A DNA stretch of 64,000 nucleotides from Actinostola sp. cb2023 (GCA_033675265.1 JAUJYZ010000950.1:38565-102564), one strand, 5' to 3'; shown: positions 11,022-22,363, counted from the first letter of the stretch. The notes: a model not told the origin generated them from the letters alone. Made by a program: numbers and translations.

Positions 11022-11284
11022 CATTATTCTATTCTATTCTATTCTATTCTATTCTATTCTATTCTATTCTATTCTATTCTATTCTATTCTATTCTATTCT
11101 ATTCTATTCTATTCTATTCTATTCTATTCTATTCTATTCTATTCTATTCTATTCTATTCTATTCTATTCTATTCTATTCTATTCTATTCTATTCTATTCT
11201 ATTCTATTCTATTCTATTCTATTCTATTCTATTCTATTCTATTCTATTCTATTCTATTCTATTCTATTCTATTCTATTCTATTC
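11022..11284. repeat. (ATTCT)n pentanucleotide array
   Basis: About 52 essentially perfect ATTCT units. The 127-codon open frame across it is a by-product. Confidence 0.97.
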
Positions 11285-11339
11285 ATTTGTCACACTACCA
11301 CCTCATTCTCTGCTCATCAACTTTTCAGTTGGAACCCGA

Positions 11340-11760
11340 ATGAAAGATAAACTCGTTTATCGAGAAAGAGCCCATGCATATACTAGACGCTCTACTAGCG
11401 TGAACTCGGGTTTCTTAATAAAGCTGTTTTGATGGATTTTAAATGTGAAACCTAATAGCTTATTTGTATCATCATACAGAAGTAGTTTTAGCCTATTACT
11501 TGCACAATTTAAAGCAGAATTTCCACGTGCGCTCAGAACGGGTAAGCAAGTGAATGGCAAATTATCGAAAACATCCTTAGATTTTAATAGCTGGTTGGAA
11601 CTATTTCAGAAAATAGTGCAGAAAACAGTGTTTGGTCACTCGTTGCGTGACTCAGTAGAGCATGCATACGTAATTAGCTTCAACACTGACACTGCTAGCT
11701 GACAGCCGGCGAAGCACATTTCGATTACCTTGCAAGAAACGATTTCACAAACTCATCAAT
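11340..11760 (+). repeat. Diverged copy of the A-B-C repeat family
   Basis: Short matches to the duplicated family at 25-36 kb are visible. CTAGACGCT near 11379 resembles 25917. The stretch CAGTGTTTGGTCACTCGTTG with GTGACTCAGTAGAGCAT (about 11627-11665) resembles 26480-26520. Divergence is high, so this is an old copy. Confidence 0.4.
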
Positions 11761-12003
11761 AAAATTACGAGTTCTTACTAAGCCACAGACATCTGTTAGA
11801 AATAGTTACACTTTCAGACAGAATTGCAAGGCCAAACTGATATTCTGTAGGATATTTCCATATTTAACTTGAAGCAGTATTAATGAACAACTCGACTGGC
11901 TCGAAGAAGGGAGCACGGCAGAATCCTTTTTGGTGATTTGATTTATCGTTACGTACGTCCGCCATCTTGAATTTCGTTGATAAGCTGCTGACCACAACTT
12001 CTG

Positions 12004-12046
12004 TATACTAAAATTGGAACGATACCGAGAAGATTAGCATGGCCCC
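12004..12046 (+). pseudogene. U6 snRNA fragment
   Basis: 43 nt match the middle of U6 spliceosomal RNA, including ACTAAAATTGGAACGATAC and GAAGATTAGCATGGCCCC. There is one change, GATACCGAG where U6 has GATACAGAG. Both the 5' stem and the 3' half after GGCCCC are absent, and no snRNA promoter is visible. This is a truncated retropseudogene and not a working gene. Confidence 0.85.
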
Positions 12047-12252
12047 GTGATTTAGTACCGACAGCGGTAAACACGCATGCGCTATGGTGACCACTTGCAG
12101 ATTTGGCGTAGAAACATGACGACAAAGAAAAACCGTCTGTATTTTTAGACTAGCTCGGGCCTTCCACAGGAAGCCTTCCACAGGAAGCCCGAGTAATAAA
12201 GACGTATATAGGTAAACTACAATACAACTTTATACCCATAACAGTTTACGGG

Positions 12253-12508
12253 TATAATACACCTATTTCAAAACACGTTGGCATCTGAAATCTGAACCCG
12301 AAATCTAAATCTGTGACCTATACAAACACTCGTACGTAGCCACACTATTCGCAGGTCTTCGCCTAAATGTCGTGGCATATTCCAGTCATTACAAGATAGA
12401 TCACAACTTATACCCACAATAATAATAAAGTTCTTGTGCATTACAATTCCCTCTCGGTCTCAGATTTCAGATTTCAGATGCCAACGTTTTTTGAAATAGG
12501 TGTATACA
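12253..12508. mobile_element. MITE with about 40-bp inverted ends
   Basis: The left arm contains ACACCTATTTCAAAACACG then TTGGCATCTGAAATCTGA (12259-12296). The right arm is its inverse, about 12463-12506. The interior is about 165 bp. One part of it (12309-12350) is also found diverged at about 29658-29700. Confidence 0.65.
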
Positions 12509-13880
12509 GTGTATTTGCCCTAATAAGATCATATGTCGCTAACGTTTCACCTACGACTCGTGATTTTAAACTTTTCTCGTGTTCTACCAACATGATCCTG
12601 CTGCGTGTTTGTAACAGAGAATATAAACACGGAAATGTGTAACATTAATAATATTCATGAAAGAAATTCTCCATTCTAATTGGCTAAGATAATGATTGCA
12701 ATTGCAGTTGATAATGATGGACTGCAGTGCAATTTTTTTAATGAATATTATTAATTGGTAATCGTTCAATTTGGAATAATTTGCACTCGTATGTTTTTCA
12801 AAAAGCTCAAATTGCAATCGCCCTACGGGCTTGTGCAATTTTGATACTCTTTGAAAAAAACACTTGTGCAAATTTTATCATTCTGTTGTCAAACAAACAT
12901 TTTTTATTTACTAAATACATTTTCAACAAAAGCCATAGAATTACTATTTTTCTTGTTTAGTCAAGTTCAAGTTCTATCTAGATGTGATTTTGCTGTTTTG
13001 AAACAGAAAATTTGCAAGAATGTTGAGCTTAAACACACCAAGAAACGACGATGAATCGCCGTCCAACTGAAGAAAACTAAATCTAGCTGCTCAGCTTTCT
13101 CAACAACAACAACAACAACAACAACAACACTGAACACAACAATTTATTGTACCCACTATTTGCATAAAGATTTACATGTATACTAAAAAAAAGCAATATT
13201 GAGGGGTACCAACTTCAAAAAATAGCTAAATGCTTGGAAGATCACTTTCAATCCTTTTTTAGCGCTACTATATATAGGGAATCCACTTTTCTTTTATCAT
13301 ATTCTTTTCTTTTTCTTTTATTAGCTTTGCCATATGGCAGCAACAGCGTTAGCCAATTACTAGTACTGCGGGCCCGTACGACAGACCACACACACCGGGA
13401 ACTCTCCGTGCCCTACTCTCACACTAGACAGTTAGATCGATCTGAGACCGATCCAGCCCAAAAGCGAGCCCAGTGTGAACGATCGAAAGTTTGCTAGATC
13501 GATCTGAGAACGATCTGAGCGAGACCGCATCAGGAGGTGGTCTCGGATCGATTCGAGATCGATCTAAGCTTGTCCGATCCAGGTGTGAACGACAAAGCGC
13601 GCCAAAAGTAGACCGTATTGACCGTGGTATCGTGTTTATTATATACACCGAGATTTCAAAACCCATATGAAAATTGTTTGACATTCTCGGCGAAAGTTGT
13701 TGTTCATGCTCATTTGCATAATACTTTATCGATGAGCAAAATATTTTGTAGTTCTGAAGAGAAAAATACGACCTTCAAATTAAAAATTAGATCAACAACA
13801 TTCAAATAAAATAAACTCATAGTGCCATGTTATGCTTTTATTCATACGGATCGATCTGCTTTTATTGATCTGAGTGTGAA
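12509..13880. other. No gene recognised; minor repeats
   Basis: Contains a short (CAA)n run (13108-13135), a 15-bp inverted pair ATTAATAATATTCAT (12644 and about 12741), and a cluster of GATCGATCTGAG-type words (13435-13570 and 13848). These look like a decayed repeat. No coding signal. Confidence 0.45.
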
Positions 13881-13884
13881 TGAC

Positions 13885-14110
13885 CCCTTAGTCGAACGGT
13901 GGTGTGGGTTCTTTTACGTCCCTCCAATTCAATGTAATGGAGTGTGGAGAGACGGGACCGCTATTTTACGTGGTCATCCGAGCCACGCGAAGGTCTAACC
14001 ATTTGTAGATGTAATTACAAAGGCAGCACCTTCTCCTCAATTATTTTAAGACCCTGAGTAATGGTCCGGCCCGCACAATGGGCCGGTACTCAACCAACTG
14101 AGCAAATAGA
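13885..14110 (-). repeat. tRNA-derived SINE, B box deleted
   Basis: On the minus strand it begins with a tRNA-like head carrying an A-box-like TTGCTCAGTTGGTTGAGT. It then jumps from GTGCGGGCCGG to a tail containing ACTCAGGGTCTTAAAATAA, GCTGCCTTTGTAATTACATC and, at the far end, GTAAAAGAACCCACACC. I recognise this body as a common anthozoan-type SINE from general knowledge. The segment expected to hold the B box (GGTTCGAA) is missing, so this copy should not be transcribed by Pol III. Confidence 0.6.
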
Positions 14111-15030
14111 ACGGCACATTTGGAATATTGCACGTGCATTTTTTCTGCGCAGGCTCGCGCATGTTTTCCCCTATTAACTTTACATATTTCTTACGCAATT
14201 CATTTCTAAAAAAGTTATTTATAGATACTTTATGACTGATTGATCTGCCTCAGAATAAATCATAGAGAAGTACATTTAGTGCCCAGTCTTCGCCGGCTCA
14301 ATGTGGATCGATGCTGGATTTTCAAAGTTTATTGCAAAATATCGATCGGTGACCCTCATTTTTGTTCTTCTCAAAATCAAGCTGGGTACTATTGTTGAAG
14401 ACTTGAGAAAAGCAAGTAGTCCAAGGACTCAGCAAAGAGCAAGCGGAAGAGCCCTTATGGGGAGCTGTAATAAAGTATGTATGTATATTAGTATGTATGT
14501 ATGCAAGCAATACAACGTATGTTTTTTAGTGACTATATTTCGGCTAGCAGAGTGACTAGCCTTCTTCAGGTTATGGCTACAAGAATCGTAAATGAATCGT
14601 ACATGGGAACTGCTTACTGCTTACTCTACCATATAGTTACTACGGTAACAAGAATCTAATACAATAAACCGCAAAATTTACAACAGGACGTTGAGTGAAA
14701 TACAGGAACTTCATGACCATTGTACAACCTATTTTAAGAGCTTTTCCTGTTTATTTGATGTTTACCTTAAAAAAAAGTAACAATGCTAATTACCAACAGT
14801 CCTCACGAGAGTCACTTCAAAAAGAAAACAGTTTTATTAATCAATAGCAAAGTAACAAGAGCTTGTATTAACCAGTTAATACAATTAATTAATAACTAAT
14901 TAACTTAATTATAAAGCATTGCTACAGTAATTAAGAAAGTAACATAACGGTAAAAGATGACGTTTCGACGTTGGCTCACGTCATTATTTCAGCTTTTATA
15001 GATAGTTTAGATAGTATTTAAACTGTTCAA
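14111..15030. other. No gene recognised; duplicated AT-rich segments
   Basis: Part of this stretch (about 14640-14900) is a diverged copy of sequence at about 16520-16680 and 17640-17800. The shared words are AACAGGACGTTGA, ATACAGGAACTTCATGA and GTTTTATTAATCAATA. A small GTAT-rich patch lies at 14478-14505. No coding signal. Confidence 0.45.
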
Positions 15031-15033
15031 TAA

Positions 15034-15036
15034 ATC

Positions 15037-15101
<65 letters not shown>
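15034..15101 (+). repeat. (TTA)n microsatellite after an AATAAA motif
   Basis: CAATAAATCG (15031-15040) is followed by about 20 ATT units, the same tail architecture as at 908 and 21911. Confidence 0.85.
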
Positions 15102-15699
15102 CAAGTCAAAATGAAATAATAACTTACTGTCGCAATGCTTTATAATAAGTAAGTTAATATCTAAGAATCTTCTCATTAATTTCTAATTTTAATTAAAAGG
15201 AACTAAAAGCATAGATCAATCTATTGATCAGGAGGATATCATAGAATAGAATGCTTTATTTAACCACATATCACCTAGGAGATTAATAAAACTCGCTAAA
15301 ACGTGAACAAATAAAGTTCTGATCTTTGTTAAACACTTTTAACATACTGTTTATTTGATGTTCAGCTTTTATGAAAACTGAATTGTAGTTCTTTTTCTAT
15401 TTGAAACACTATAATTGGGATGGAATACTCTCTCCTCCCACTCCTTGGTAAGCGCGAATGACGGCGAAATCCCATACTAAATAAACTCTATAAATGTCAT
15501 TTACGATATCTTCTCGGGATTTGATCCAATGCTAATTAATGGCATTCAAAACTATTGATGAATAATTGCTTTTTCAGATGGCAGTGGTTATTTTTATGCG
15601 AAAGATTCTAGTATTCTGATCTCGAGAATCAGCACGCGTGAATAGGTCTATAGGTTCGTCTATACAAACATGGCCCTCCACAAAATGAGAATTGTTGAA

Positions 15700-15800
15700 T
15701 CTCCATGGCCATATCGTGTTCCCTTTGTGAAAATGAAGAAGAATCCATCGAACATATTATCTTTACGCTTTCTGGGAATCCCTATATATATGTTTTTGGT
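15700..15800 (+). pseudogene. LINE reverse-transcriptase C-terminal zinc-finger scrap
   Basis: One frame reads CSLCENEEESIEHIIF. This resembles the Cys/His zinc-binding patch that follows the reverse transcriptase of several non-LTR retrotransposons (C-x2-C, then ES-x-x-H). Nothing else of the polyprotein was identified. It is short, so the call is tentative. Confidence 0.4.
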
Positions 15801-15937
15801 AAAAGCGGGTAAAAGTTGTCCTAAACTCTAGCAGAAATCTTTTTTGGTCTTACAAATTCAGAAGCCATGCTTACATTACTATGCAATATATCTACCATTG
15901 TACATACAAAAAAAACAAAAGCTAAGTTAAAACTAGT

Positions 15938-16291
15938 ACATTAAATCGAAACCTCATATAAATCGTTATATCAACCCTGATATAACGATAAAATAAATCA
16001 TCGCGCGGTGAAAAAGGAGGCTTAACACTTGAAAATATATGGCAATACTTTAATCCTTTAGTTCTCATTGCATAAGGACTGTAACGTGTCTGTTAACAGT
16101 TTGTTAGACTAAGGCACAACGGACACTACATGAAAAATCAATTATTAACAATACCCCGATATAACGATATTTTTGGCTCTTTTCCCGAAAAATCGTTATA
16201 ACGGGAATTCACTATAACGATATCCCGATATATAACGATCTAATTTGGTCAGTCCCTTGGCACATCGTTATATCGAGGTTCCACTGTATAT
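15938..16291. mobile_element. Mariner/Tigger-like MITE (CAGTGGAACCTCGATATAAC end)
   Basis: The right end, read inward on the minus strand, is CAGTGGAACCTCGATATAAC and is flanked by TA. That is a typical end of pogo/Tigger-type mariner derivatives. Many internal ATATAACGAT words follow. The left end near 15940 (CGAAACCTCATATAAATCG) is a decayed inverse copy. Non-coding. Confidence 0.65.
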
Positions 16292-17815
16292 ACAATATGA
16301 GCGGCCAATCGAGACCCATATATATAGATCGTACGCGAATATATAGAGGTTATTTACCGGTCGGGAGGTGCGGATAGGGAAAAACTATGCCCGAGGTCTT
16401 GAGCCGAAATGAGGACGAATCTATATCCAATTTACGATTGATTTCTATTGTATTTTCCTCATGAATTATTATGTGACTTCGATAATTGATGAGGCATGAG
16501 GGAAATTAGCGATTAAGTGTATACTAATAAAACAAACCGGAAAATATCAACAGGAACTTCATGATTGACTTGTAAAATCTATTAATTTAATTCTTGAAAT
16601 AATTGTACAAGTTTTAATCTTGTCTTACCGTTATTCTACTAGCATATACTCAAATAATTTGGTCCGCAACCAATTACAAAAATTCCTGAATACTGGTTAG
16701 GGAACTATCTTGGTGACAGTTATTTCCACAAGGAAAAGTCTTGTTTCCACAGATATGTACTGTATTACTTCTGATTCATGTCGATAAACTAAACAAAATA
16801 TCACAACCATAATTATCATCATCATCACCACTTTGATTTTCAGTTTTATTAATCAATAACAACAGAGCTAATTACTCGGGCTACCTATGGTAGCGCGAGC
16901 CTAAAATTGTAGACAGTGTCTTCGGTTCAGCTCCCTCGCAAAATGCAAAAATTGCGTTTCCCAGTGAACTTTGCGTGCCGGTGATTCGATCGGTTTGCAC
17001 GTACATGCTTACAAGGTCACCATTTTGTCGATTGGTTCAGTTTCATTTCATGAAAGACCTTTACGTTCGCCGTTCGTCAAATAAAAACACTTTGAGATGA
17101 ACGGATCGCAAAGTACTTCTGAGCAGCTTAATTGCAGAAAACTGATCGATCGATCGATTTTAGTAGCACTCTAACCTTGGCATTTATACCAATGAAGCGG
17201 CATCTAAAATAATGTCAAATCAGTATTTGAATTTGCCATTTAACTATCAATGAAAACGGCGTCCTTTTTAATTTGATGATATATTTTAACTCCTGTGCAT
17301 TATAGTGCTCGAAAATACAGTAGCCCGAGTGAACGCTGGTAGAGCATCTAGTTAATTAAGGAACTCAAAGAATTGCTCAGTGCATTCAGCTGTGAAGGGA
17401 AGAGAGGTGGAGGAAGCATATCCTAACTACTCGTCACCACATATCACCTAGGAGATTAATAAAACTCGCTAAAACGTGAACGTGAACAAATAAATGTCTG
17501 CTCTTTGACAATTATTCATTCTTACACTATATTGGGGTTTTTCTATAGCGTGAAGTAGTTCTTTCATAATTGTTAAAATAAACCTTCTGTTCATAAGGGT
17601 TGAATCGTACAAATTACAGAACGTGCTTCCACAGTTAATACGGTAACATTATTAAAACTATAATCAGGTCAAGAAAACTATCAGTAAAACAAACCCGAAC
17701 ATTTATAACAGGACGTTGAAATACAGGAACTTCATGATCAGTTGACTTAAACAACCAACAACCAATTGTATTTTGTTCCTGTTTACTGATGTTTACATTT
17801 TAAGATAAATTGTAA
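16292..17815. other. No gene recognised; decayed repeats
   Basis: Includes a possible terminal-inverted pair ACTCGGGCTAC (16874) with GTAGCCCGAGT (about 17322). It also includes a copy of a 59-bp stretch shared between 15267-15325 and 17440-17500 (CATATCACCTAGGAGATTAA), and the third copy of the AACAGGACGTTGA segment (17640-17800). No open reading frame of note. Confidence 0.45.
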
Positions 17816-17819
17816 CTGC

Positions 17820-17939
17820 ATGAAACGGCCATAAAACTGATAAAAGGCCACTGGAAAACCCAAAAACCCATTCGTTTGGAGATCATAAAGGAAGAGAAAC
17901 TCTTAAAAGCAACATCAGAAAACTGATGATCAAGTCAAG
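17820..17939 (+). other. Candidate 5' untranslated exon of the Cys-rich peptide gene
   Basis: Sequence ending ATCAAGTCAAG is followed by GTATGT, a good donor, a few bases before the first 84-bp unit. The repeat units carry an acceptor (TTTGTTTCAG) just before their ATG. A non-coding first exon spliced to one of these acceptors is therefore a simple gene model. The left end of the exon was not located. Confidence 0.35.
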
Positions 17940-17944
17940 GTATG

Positions 17945-19960
17945 TCCTGTCCACTACCACAATGAATGTCAAGATCCTTTACGTGGTGTTGCTTGTGTTC
18001 ATGCTTGTTGTACCACTGATTTGATTCAGATTGTCCAATACCACAATGAATGCCGGTTAAGATCGTTTACGTGGTGTTGCTTGGGTTCATCCTTGTTGTA
18101 CCACTGATTTGTTTCAGATTGTCCAATACCACAATGAATGTTAAGATCCTTAGATACGTGGTGTTGCTTGTGTTCATGCTTGTTGTACCACTGATTTGTT
18201 CAGATTGTCCAATACCACAATGAATGTTAAGATCCTTAGATACGTGGTGTTGCTTGTGTTCATGCTTGTTGTACCACTGATGTGTTTCAGATTGTCCAAT
18301 ACCACTATGAATGTTAAGATCCTTTACGTGGTGTTGCTTGTGTTCATGCTTGTTGTACCACTGATTTGTTTCAGATTGTCCAATACCACTATGAATGTTA
18401 AGATCCTTTACGTGGTGTTGCTTGTGTTCATGCTTGTTGTACCACTGATTTGTTTCAGATTGTCCAATACCACTATGAATGTTAAGATCCTTTACGTGGT
18501 GTTGCTTGGGTTCATCCTTGTTGTACCACTGATTTGTTTCAGATTGTCCAATACCACAATGAATGTTAAGATCCTTAGATACGTGGTGTTGCTTGGGTTC
18601 ATGCTTGTTGTACCACTGATTTGTTTCAGATTGTCCAATACCACTATGAATGTTAAGATCCTTTACGTGGTGTTGCTTGTGTTCATGCTTGTTGTACCAC
18701 TGATTTGTTTCAGATTGTCCAATACCACAATGAATGTTAAGATCCTTTACGTGGTGTTGCTTGTGTTCATGCTTGTTGTACCACTGATTTGTTTCAGATT
18801 GTCCAATACCACTATGAATGTTAAGATCCTTTACGTGGTGTTGCTTGTGTTCATGCTTGTTGTACCACTGATTTGTTTCAGATTGTCCAATACCACAATG
18901 AATGTTAAGATCCTTTACGTGGTGTTGCTTGGGTTCATGCTTGTTGTACCACTGATTTGATTCAGATTGCCCAATACCACTATGAATGTTAAGATCCTTT
19001 ACGTGGTTTTGCTTGTGTTCATGCTTGTTGTACCACTGATTTGATTCAGATTGTCCAATACCACAATAAATGGTTAAAATCCTTTATGTGGTGTTGCTTG
19101 TGTTCATGCTTGTTGTACCACTGATTTGTTTCAGATTGTCCAATACCACTATGAATGTTAAGATCCTTTACGTGGTGTTGCTTGTGTTCATGCTTGTTGT
19201 ACCACTGATTTGTTTCAGATTGTCCAATACCACAATGAATGTTAAGATCCTTTACGTGGTGTTGCTTGTGTTCATCTTGTTGTACCACTGATTTGTTTCA
19301 GATTGTCCAATACCACTATGAATGTTAAGATCCTTTACGTGGTGTTGCTTGTGTTCATGCTTGTTGTACCACTGATTTGTTTCAGATTGTCCAATACCAC
19401 AATGAATGTTAAGATCCTTTACGTGGTGTTGCTTGGGTTCATGCTTGTTGTACCACTGATTTGATTCAGATTGCCCAATACCACTATGAATGTTAAGATC
19501 CTTTACGTGGTTTTGCTTGTGTTCATGCTTGTTGTACCACTGATTTGATTCAGATTGTCCAATACCACAATGAATGTTAAAATCCTTTATGTGGTGTTGC
19601 TTGTGTTCATGCTTGTTGTACCACTGATTTGTTTCAGATTGTCCAATACCACTATGAATGTTAAGATCCTTTACGTGGTGTTGCTTGTGTTCATGCTTGT
19701 TGTACGTTTACCACTGATTTGTTTCAGATTGTCCAATACCACAATGAATGTTAAGATCCTTAGATACGTGGTGTTGCTTGTGTTCATGCTTGTTGTACCA
19801 CTGATTTGTTTCAGATTGTCCAATACCACAATGAATGTTAAGATTTACGTGGTGTTGCTTGTGTTCATGCTTGTTGTACCACTGATTTGTTTCAGATTGT
19901 CCAATACCACAATGAATGTTAAGATCCTTTACGTGGTGTTGCTTGGGTTCATGCTCATCA
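17945..19960 (+). repeat. 84-bp minisatellite of start/signal-peptide exon copies, about 24 units
   Basis: Each unit contains, in order: a pyrimidine-rich 3' splice site (TTTGTTTCAG or TTTGATTCAG), a short leader (ATTGTCCAATACCAC), an ATG, and a hydrophobic stretch starting MNVKILYVVLL. Each ends TTGTACCACTGATTTG before the next acceptor. 84 bp is 28 codons, so units read through in frame and give long, purely repeat-built open frames. Observed length variants are mostly multiples of three (extra GAT giving ILRYVV), while TTTGATTCAG units introduce a stop. The last unit (ATG 19912) diverges after GFML into the real peptide, so the array arose by duplicating the 5' part of that exon. Confidence 0.85.
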
Positions 19961-20199
19961 CACCTGATACTGACGCATGGTTTGGCGGGAGAAGACGTCG
20001 AAGAATCTCATTTCGACGTATACTGAAAAAGGTTTGCTCGCCTGTGTGTAGTACAGTCTGTACATACTATACTGGGCAAGGAATGGTCTGCAGTTTGTCC
20101 TGCCCAATAGTGTGTAAGTATGTCAGAAAGAAGAGAGACTTACCAGAACGCTCACCCGCTTTGAAGATGAAGATGGATGTGAGTATGGGATTTATATAA
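19912..20199 (+). CDS. Small cationic Cys-rich secreted peptide
   Basis: Predicted 95 residues. Residues 1-22 form a signal peptide (MNVKILYVVLLGFML then a polar cleavage region). A strongly basic segment follows (WFGGRRRRR, then SFRRILKK). Six cysteines come next in the pattern C-x3-C-x3-C-x9-C-x3-C-x3-C, then a basic tail (KYVRKKRDLPERS). Two C-x3-C-x3-C blocks around a short loop suggest a disulfide-stapled helical hairpin; this is inference. Charge, size and secretion signal fit an antimicrobial or host-defence peptide, but I do not recognise the family, and a venom-type or structural role cannot be excluded. An acceptor precedes the exon (exon start 19896). A donor GTGAGT at 20179 means the protein could continue from residue 89 into another exon; otherwise it stops at 20199. 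Confidence 0.6.
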   Translation: MNVKILYVVLLGFMLITPDTDAWFGGRRRRRISFRRILKKVCSPVCSTVCTYYTGQGMVCSLSCPIVCKYVRKKRDLPERSPALKMKMDVSMGFI

Positions 20200-20221
20200 T
20201 ATTGGTATCATGTATCATTTA

Positions 20222-20257
20222 GGGGGTGGACCATTAGAAATGTTGGTAGGGGGAAGG

Positions 20258-20294
<37 letters not shown>

Positions 20295-20375
20295 CAATTC
20301 CCCCAAGAAAAATTCCTGGAAGAATTTAAATTTCTTTTTGCCCCACCCCCTCCCCCACCCCCGAGGTGTCTAATA
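20222..20375. repeat. G-rich element with poly-G tract
   Basis: About 39 consecutive G (about 20252-20290) sit between GGTGGACCATTAGAAATG on the left and CCCCACCCCCTCCCCCACCC on the right. This resembles the G-rich element at 3886-4605 in style, with less regular ends. Confidence 0.6.
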
Positions 20376-20550
20376 TGTCTAATATGTAGTTCTATAGCAC
20401 ATGTTAGGCCTGTATTTCGTATACTCGCTTCTTTTTAATTAATCACTATTCCGTTATTCATCACGTCATTATTCTGTGGATATTATCATTGTGGTGCGCC
20501 GTTAAGCACGAAAGAAGAAATCTCGTAACAATTACTGAGTAGTTTTCATA
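20376..20550. other. No feature recognised
   Basis: Unique AT-rich sequence between two repeats. Confidence 0.4.
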
Positions 20551-20551
20551 G

Positions 20552-20735
20552 CATTCACTACTTTCACATCACCCATAATACACTTTGTTTCCCCCCAAGT
20601 TTTGCATAAACTATAGTTTTCAAAGTCTCTTGGGAAGACTGCATGTTTCCAATAGACATTGAAAACAATAGTTTATGGAAAATGTGGCATGGGGGCAAAC
20701 AAAGTGTATTATGGGTGATGTGAAAATAGTGAATG
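20552..20735. mobile_element. Palindromic MITE, about 72-bp arms
   Basis: The left arm 20552-20623 (starts CATTCACTACTTTCACATCA) is repeated inverted at 20659-20735 with a few mismatches and small indels. The loop is about 35 bp. Confidence 0.8.
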
Positions 20736-20745
20736 GTAGAAGACA

Positions 20746-20847
<102 letters not shown>

Positions 20848-21090
20848 TTTATTAACGTCTCAGAAATCTTATAGCTGCATGGGCACAAGTGCCCTACTAA
20901 TCGGGGAGACTTAAATCGCATCGTTATGTCGGAGAGGGTATTTTAATATAGATGTAATAGATGTATCGGCTGATCAGAATAAGGAATTTAAGAAGATTAT
21001 ACTCAAAGTATCACTATATTGTCACATCATTGTCCTTGTTAGTATCTGTTCTTGTTTGCTACTAGCTGTTTTAACAGCAATAATAACTGC

Positions 21091-21275
21091 AATACTAAAG
21101 CCTGGTCCTCACTAGCGACCGATAAGCACAAGCACAAGCAAGATACGCAGACTCAGGCCACCATTTATGCAATATAGGTGTGACAAAAGACAAGCACCGT
21201 TAATGAGCTATGCATTACTGAGTCTGTGTATGTTGCTTGTGCTTATGTCGCTAGTGAGGACCAGGATTAATACTT
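21091..21275. mobile_element. MITE with about 60-bp inverted ends
   Basis: CCTGGTCCTCACTAGCGACC (21101-21120) and the following ATAAGCACAAGCA are repeated inverted as TGCTTGTGCTTATGTCGC and TAGTGAGGACCAGG at about 21234-21264. Confidence 0.8.
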
Positions 21276-21289
21276 AAAAGTATTAGTCA

Positions 21290-21422
21290 AGAGTGATTCC
21301 AATAAACCTGGGCATTACTAACTACACCAATGCACACTATTAGACACTCACTCTTTTGTTTCTTTGCATCTAATAAACACTGACAACTAATTAGTAGTGC
21401 CCAGGTTTATTGGAATCACTCT
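21290..21422. mobile_element. Short MITE with 32-bp inverted ends
   Basis: The arms at 21290-21321 and 21391-21422 are inverted with one mismatch (core CCAATAAACCTGGGCA). It sits 15 bp from the preceding MITE. Confidence 0.8.
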
Positions 21423-21540
21423 ATTGAAGTTAATTTGTAACTAGCAGCACCAACTGTTAACAAAAAAGCTATACGACCTATCAATTGATCATCGTCATTC
21501 ACTATCGATCGTAGACATCTACCATCGTATCATTAACATC

Positions 21541-21815
<275 letters not shown>

Positions 21816-21935
21816 TACTGATAAAGAACTATGATATATGAACAGGAGGGAAATTTGCATGAGCATGCGCTTAATATTTGTTTATTTTCGTGTACGTGTG
21901 ATGAATTGTGAATAAACTATTATTATTATTATTAA

Positions 21936-22363
21936 TAGCCTGCGTCACATCCGGACTTTTCTCTCGTATAGTCCGTTTGCGAATCAGCGCCAATAACCGT
22001 GTTCTGGACCCCCTGCGACTTACGCGATTATATATAATAGATTCTGATTGGTTCTCAGTGATGCTCGTTCTTACACGATCTCCTATTGGATAATCTTATC
22101 GCACCGGATGTTATGAAATATTTAAAACCGGAAGTTTGGCGCGAAATTGAACCACGAGCGGTCCACGGGCGATAGGATAATATTCATTTATGTTCTTTTA
22201 CAAATATATGCAAATTAAAGAGAGAACATTTATAAGTTACCTGGAGTTCCTTTTAAATCGATCGATTCCTCTTCCAACGAATTCAAACATTCTGCTAATA
22301 CAGCCATTTATAAGTTTCTTTTAAAATTCTAACGAGAGAAAAGTCCGGATGTGACGCAGGCTA
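21936..22363. mobile_element. MITE with perfect 32-bp inverted ends
   Basis: TAGCCTGCGTCACATCCGGA (start of left arm, 21936-21967) is repeated exactly inverted at 22332-22363. The interior is about 364 bp. The left end abuts a short AATAAAC-(TTA)n tail (21911-21935). Confidence 0.85.

Noticed and set aside
18196..18960. 254-codon frame of 28-residue hydrophobic repeats resembling a multi-pass membrane protein
   Set aside because: It is read-through of the 84-bp start-exon repeat. It also crosses splice-acceptor sequence in every unit. Kept only as a finding about the array.
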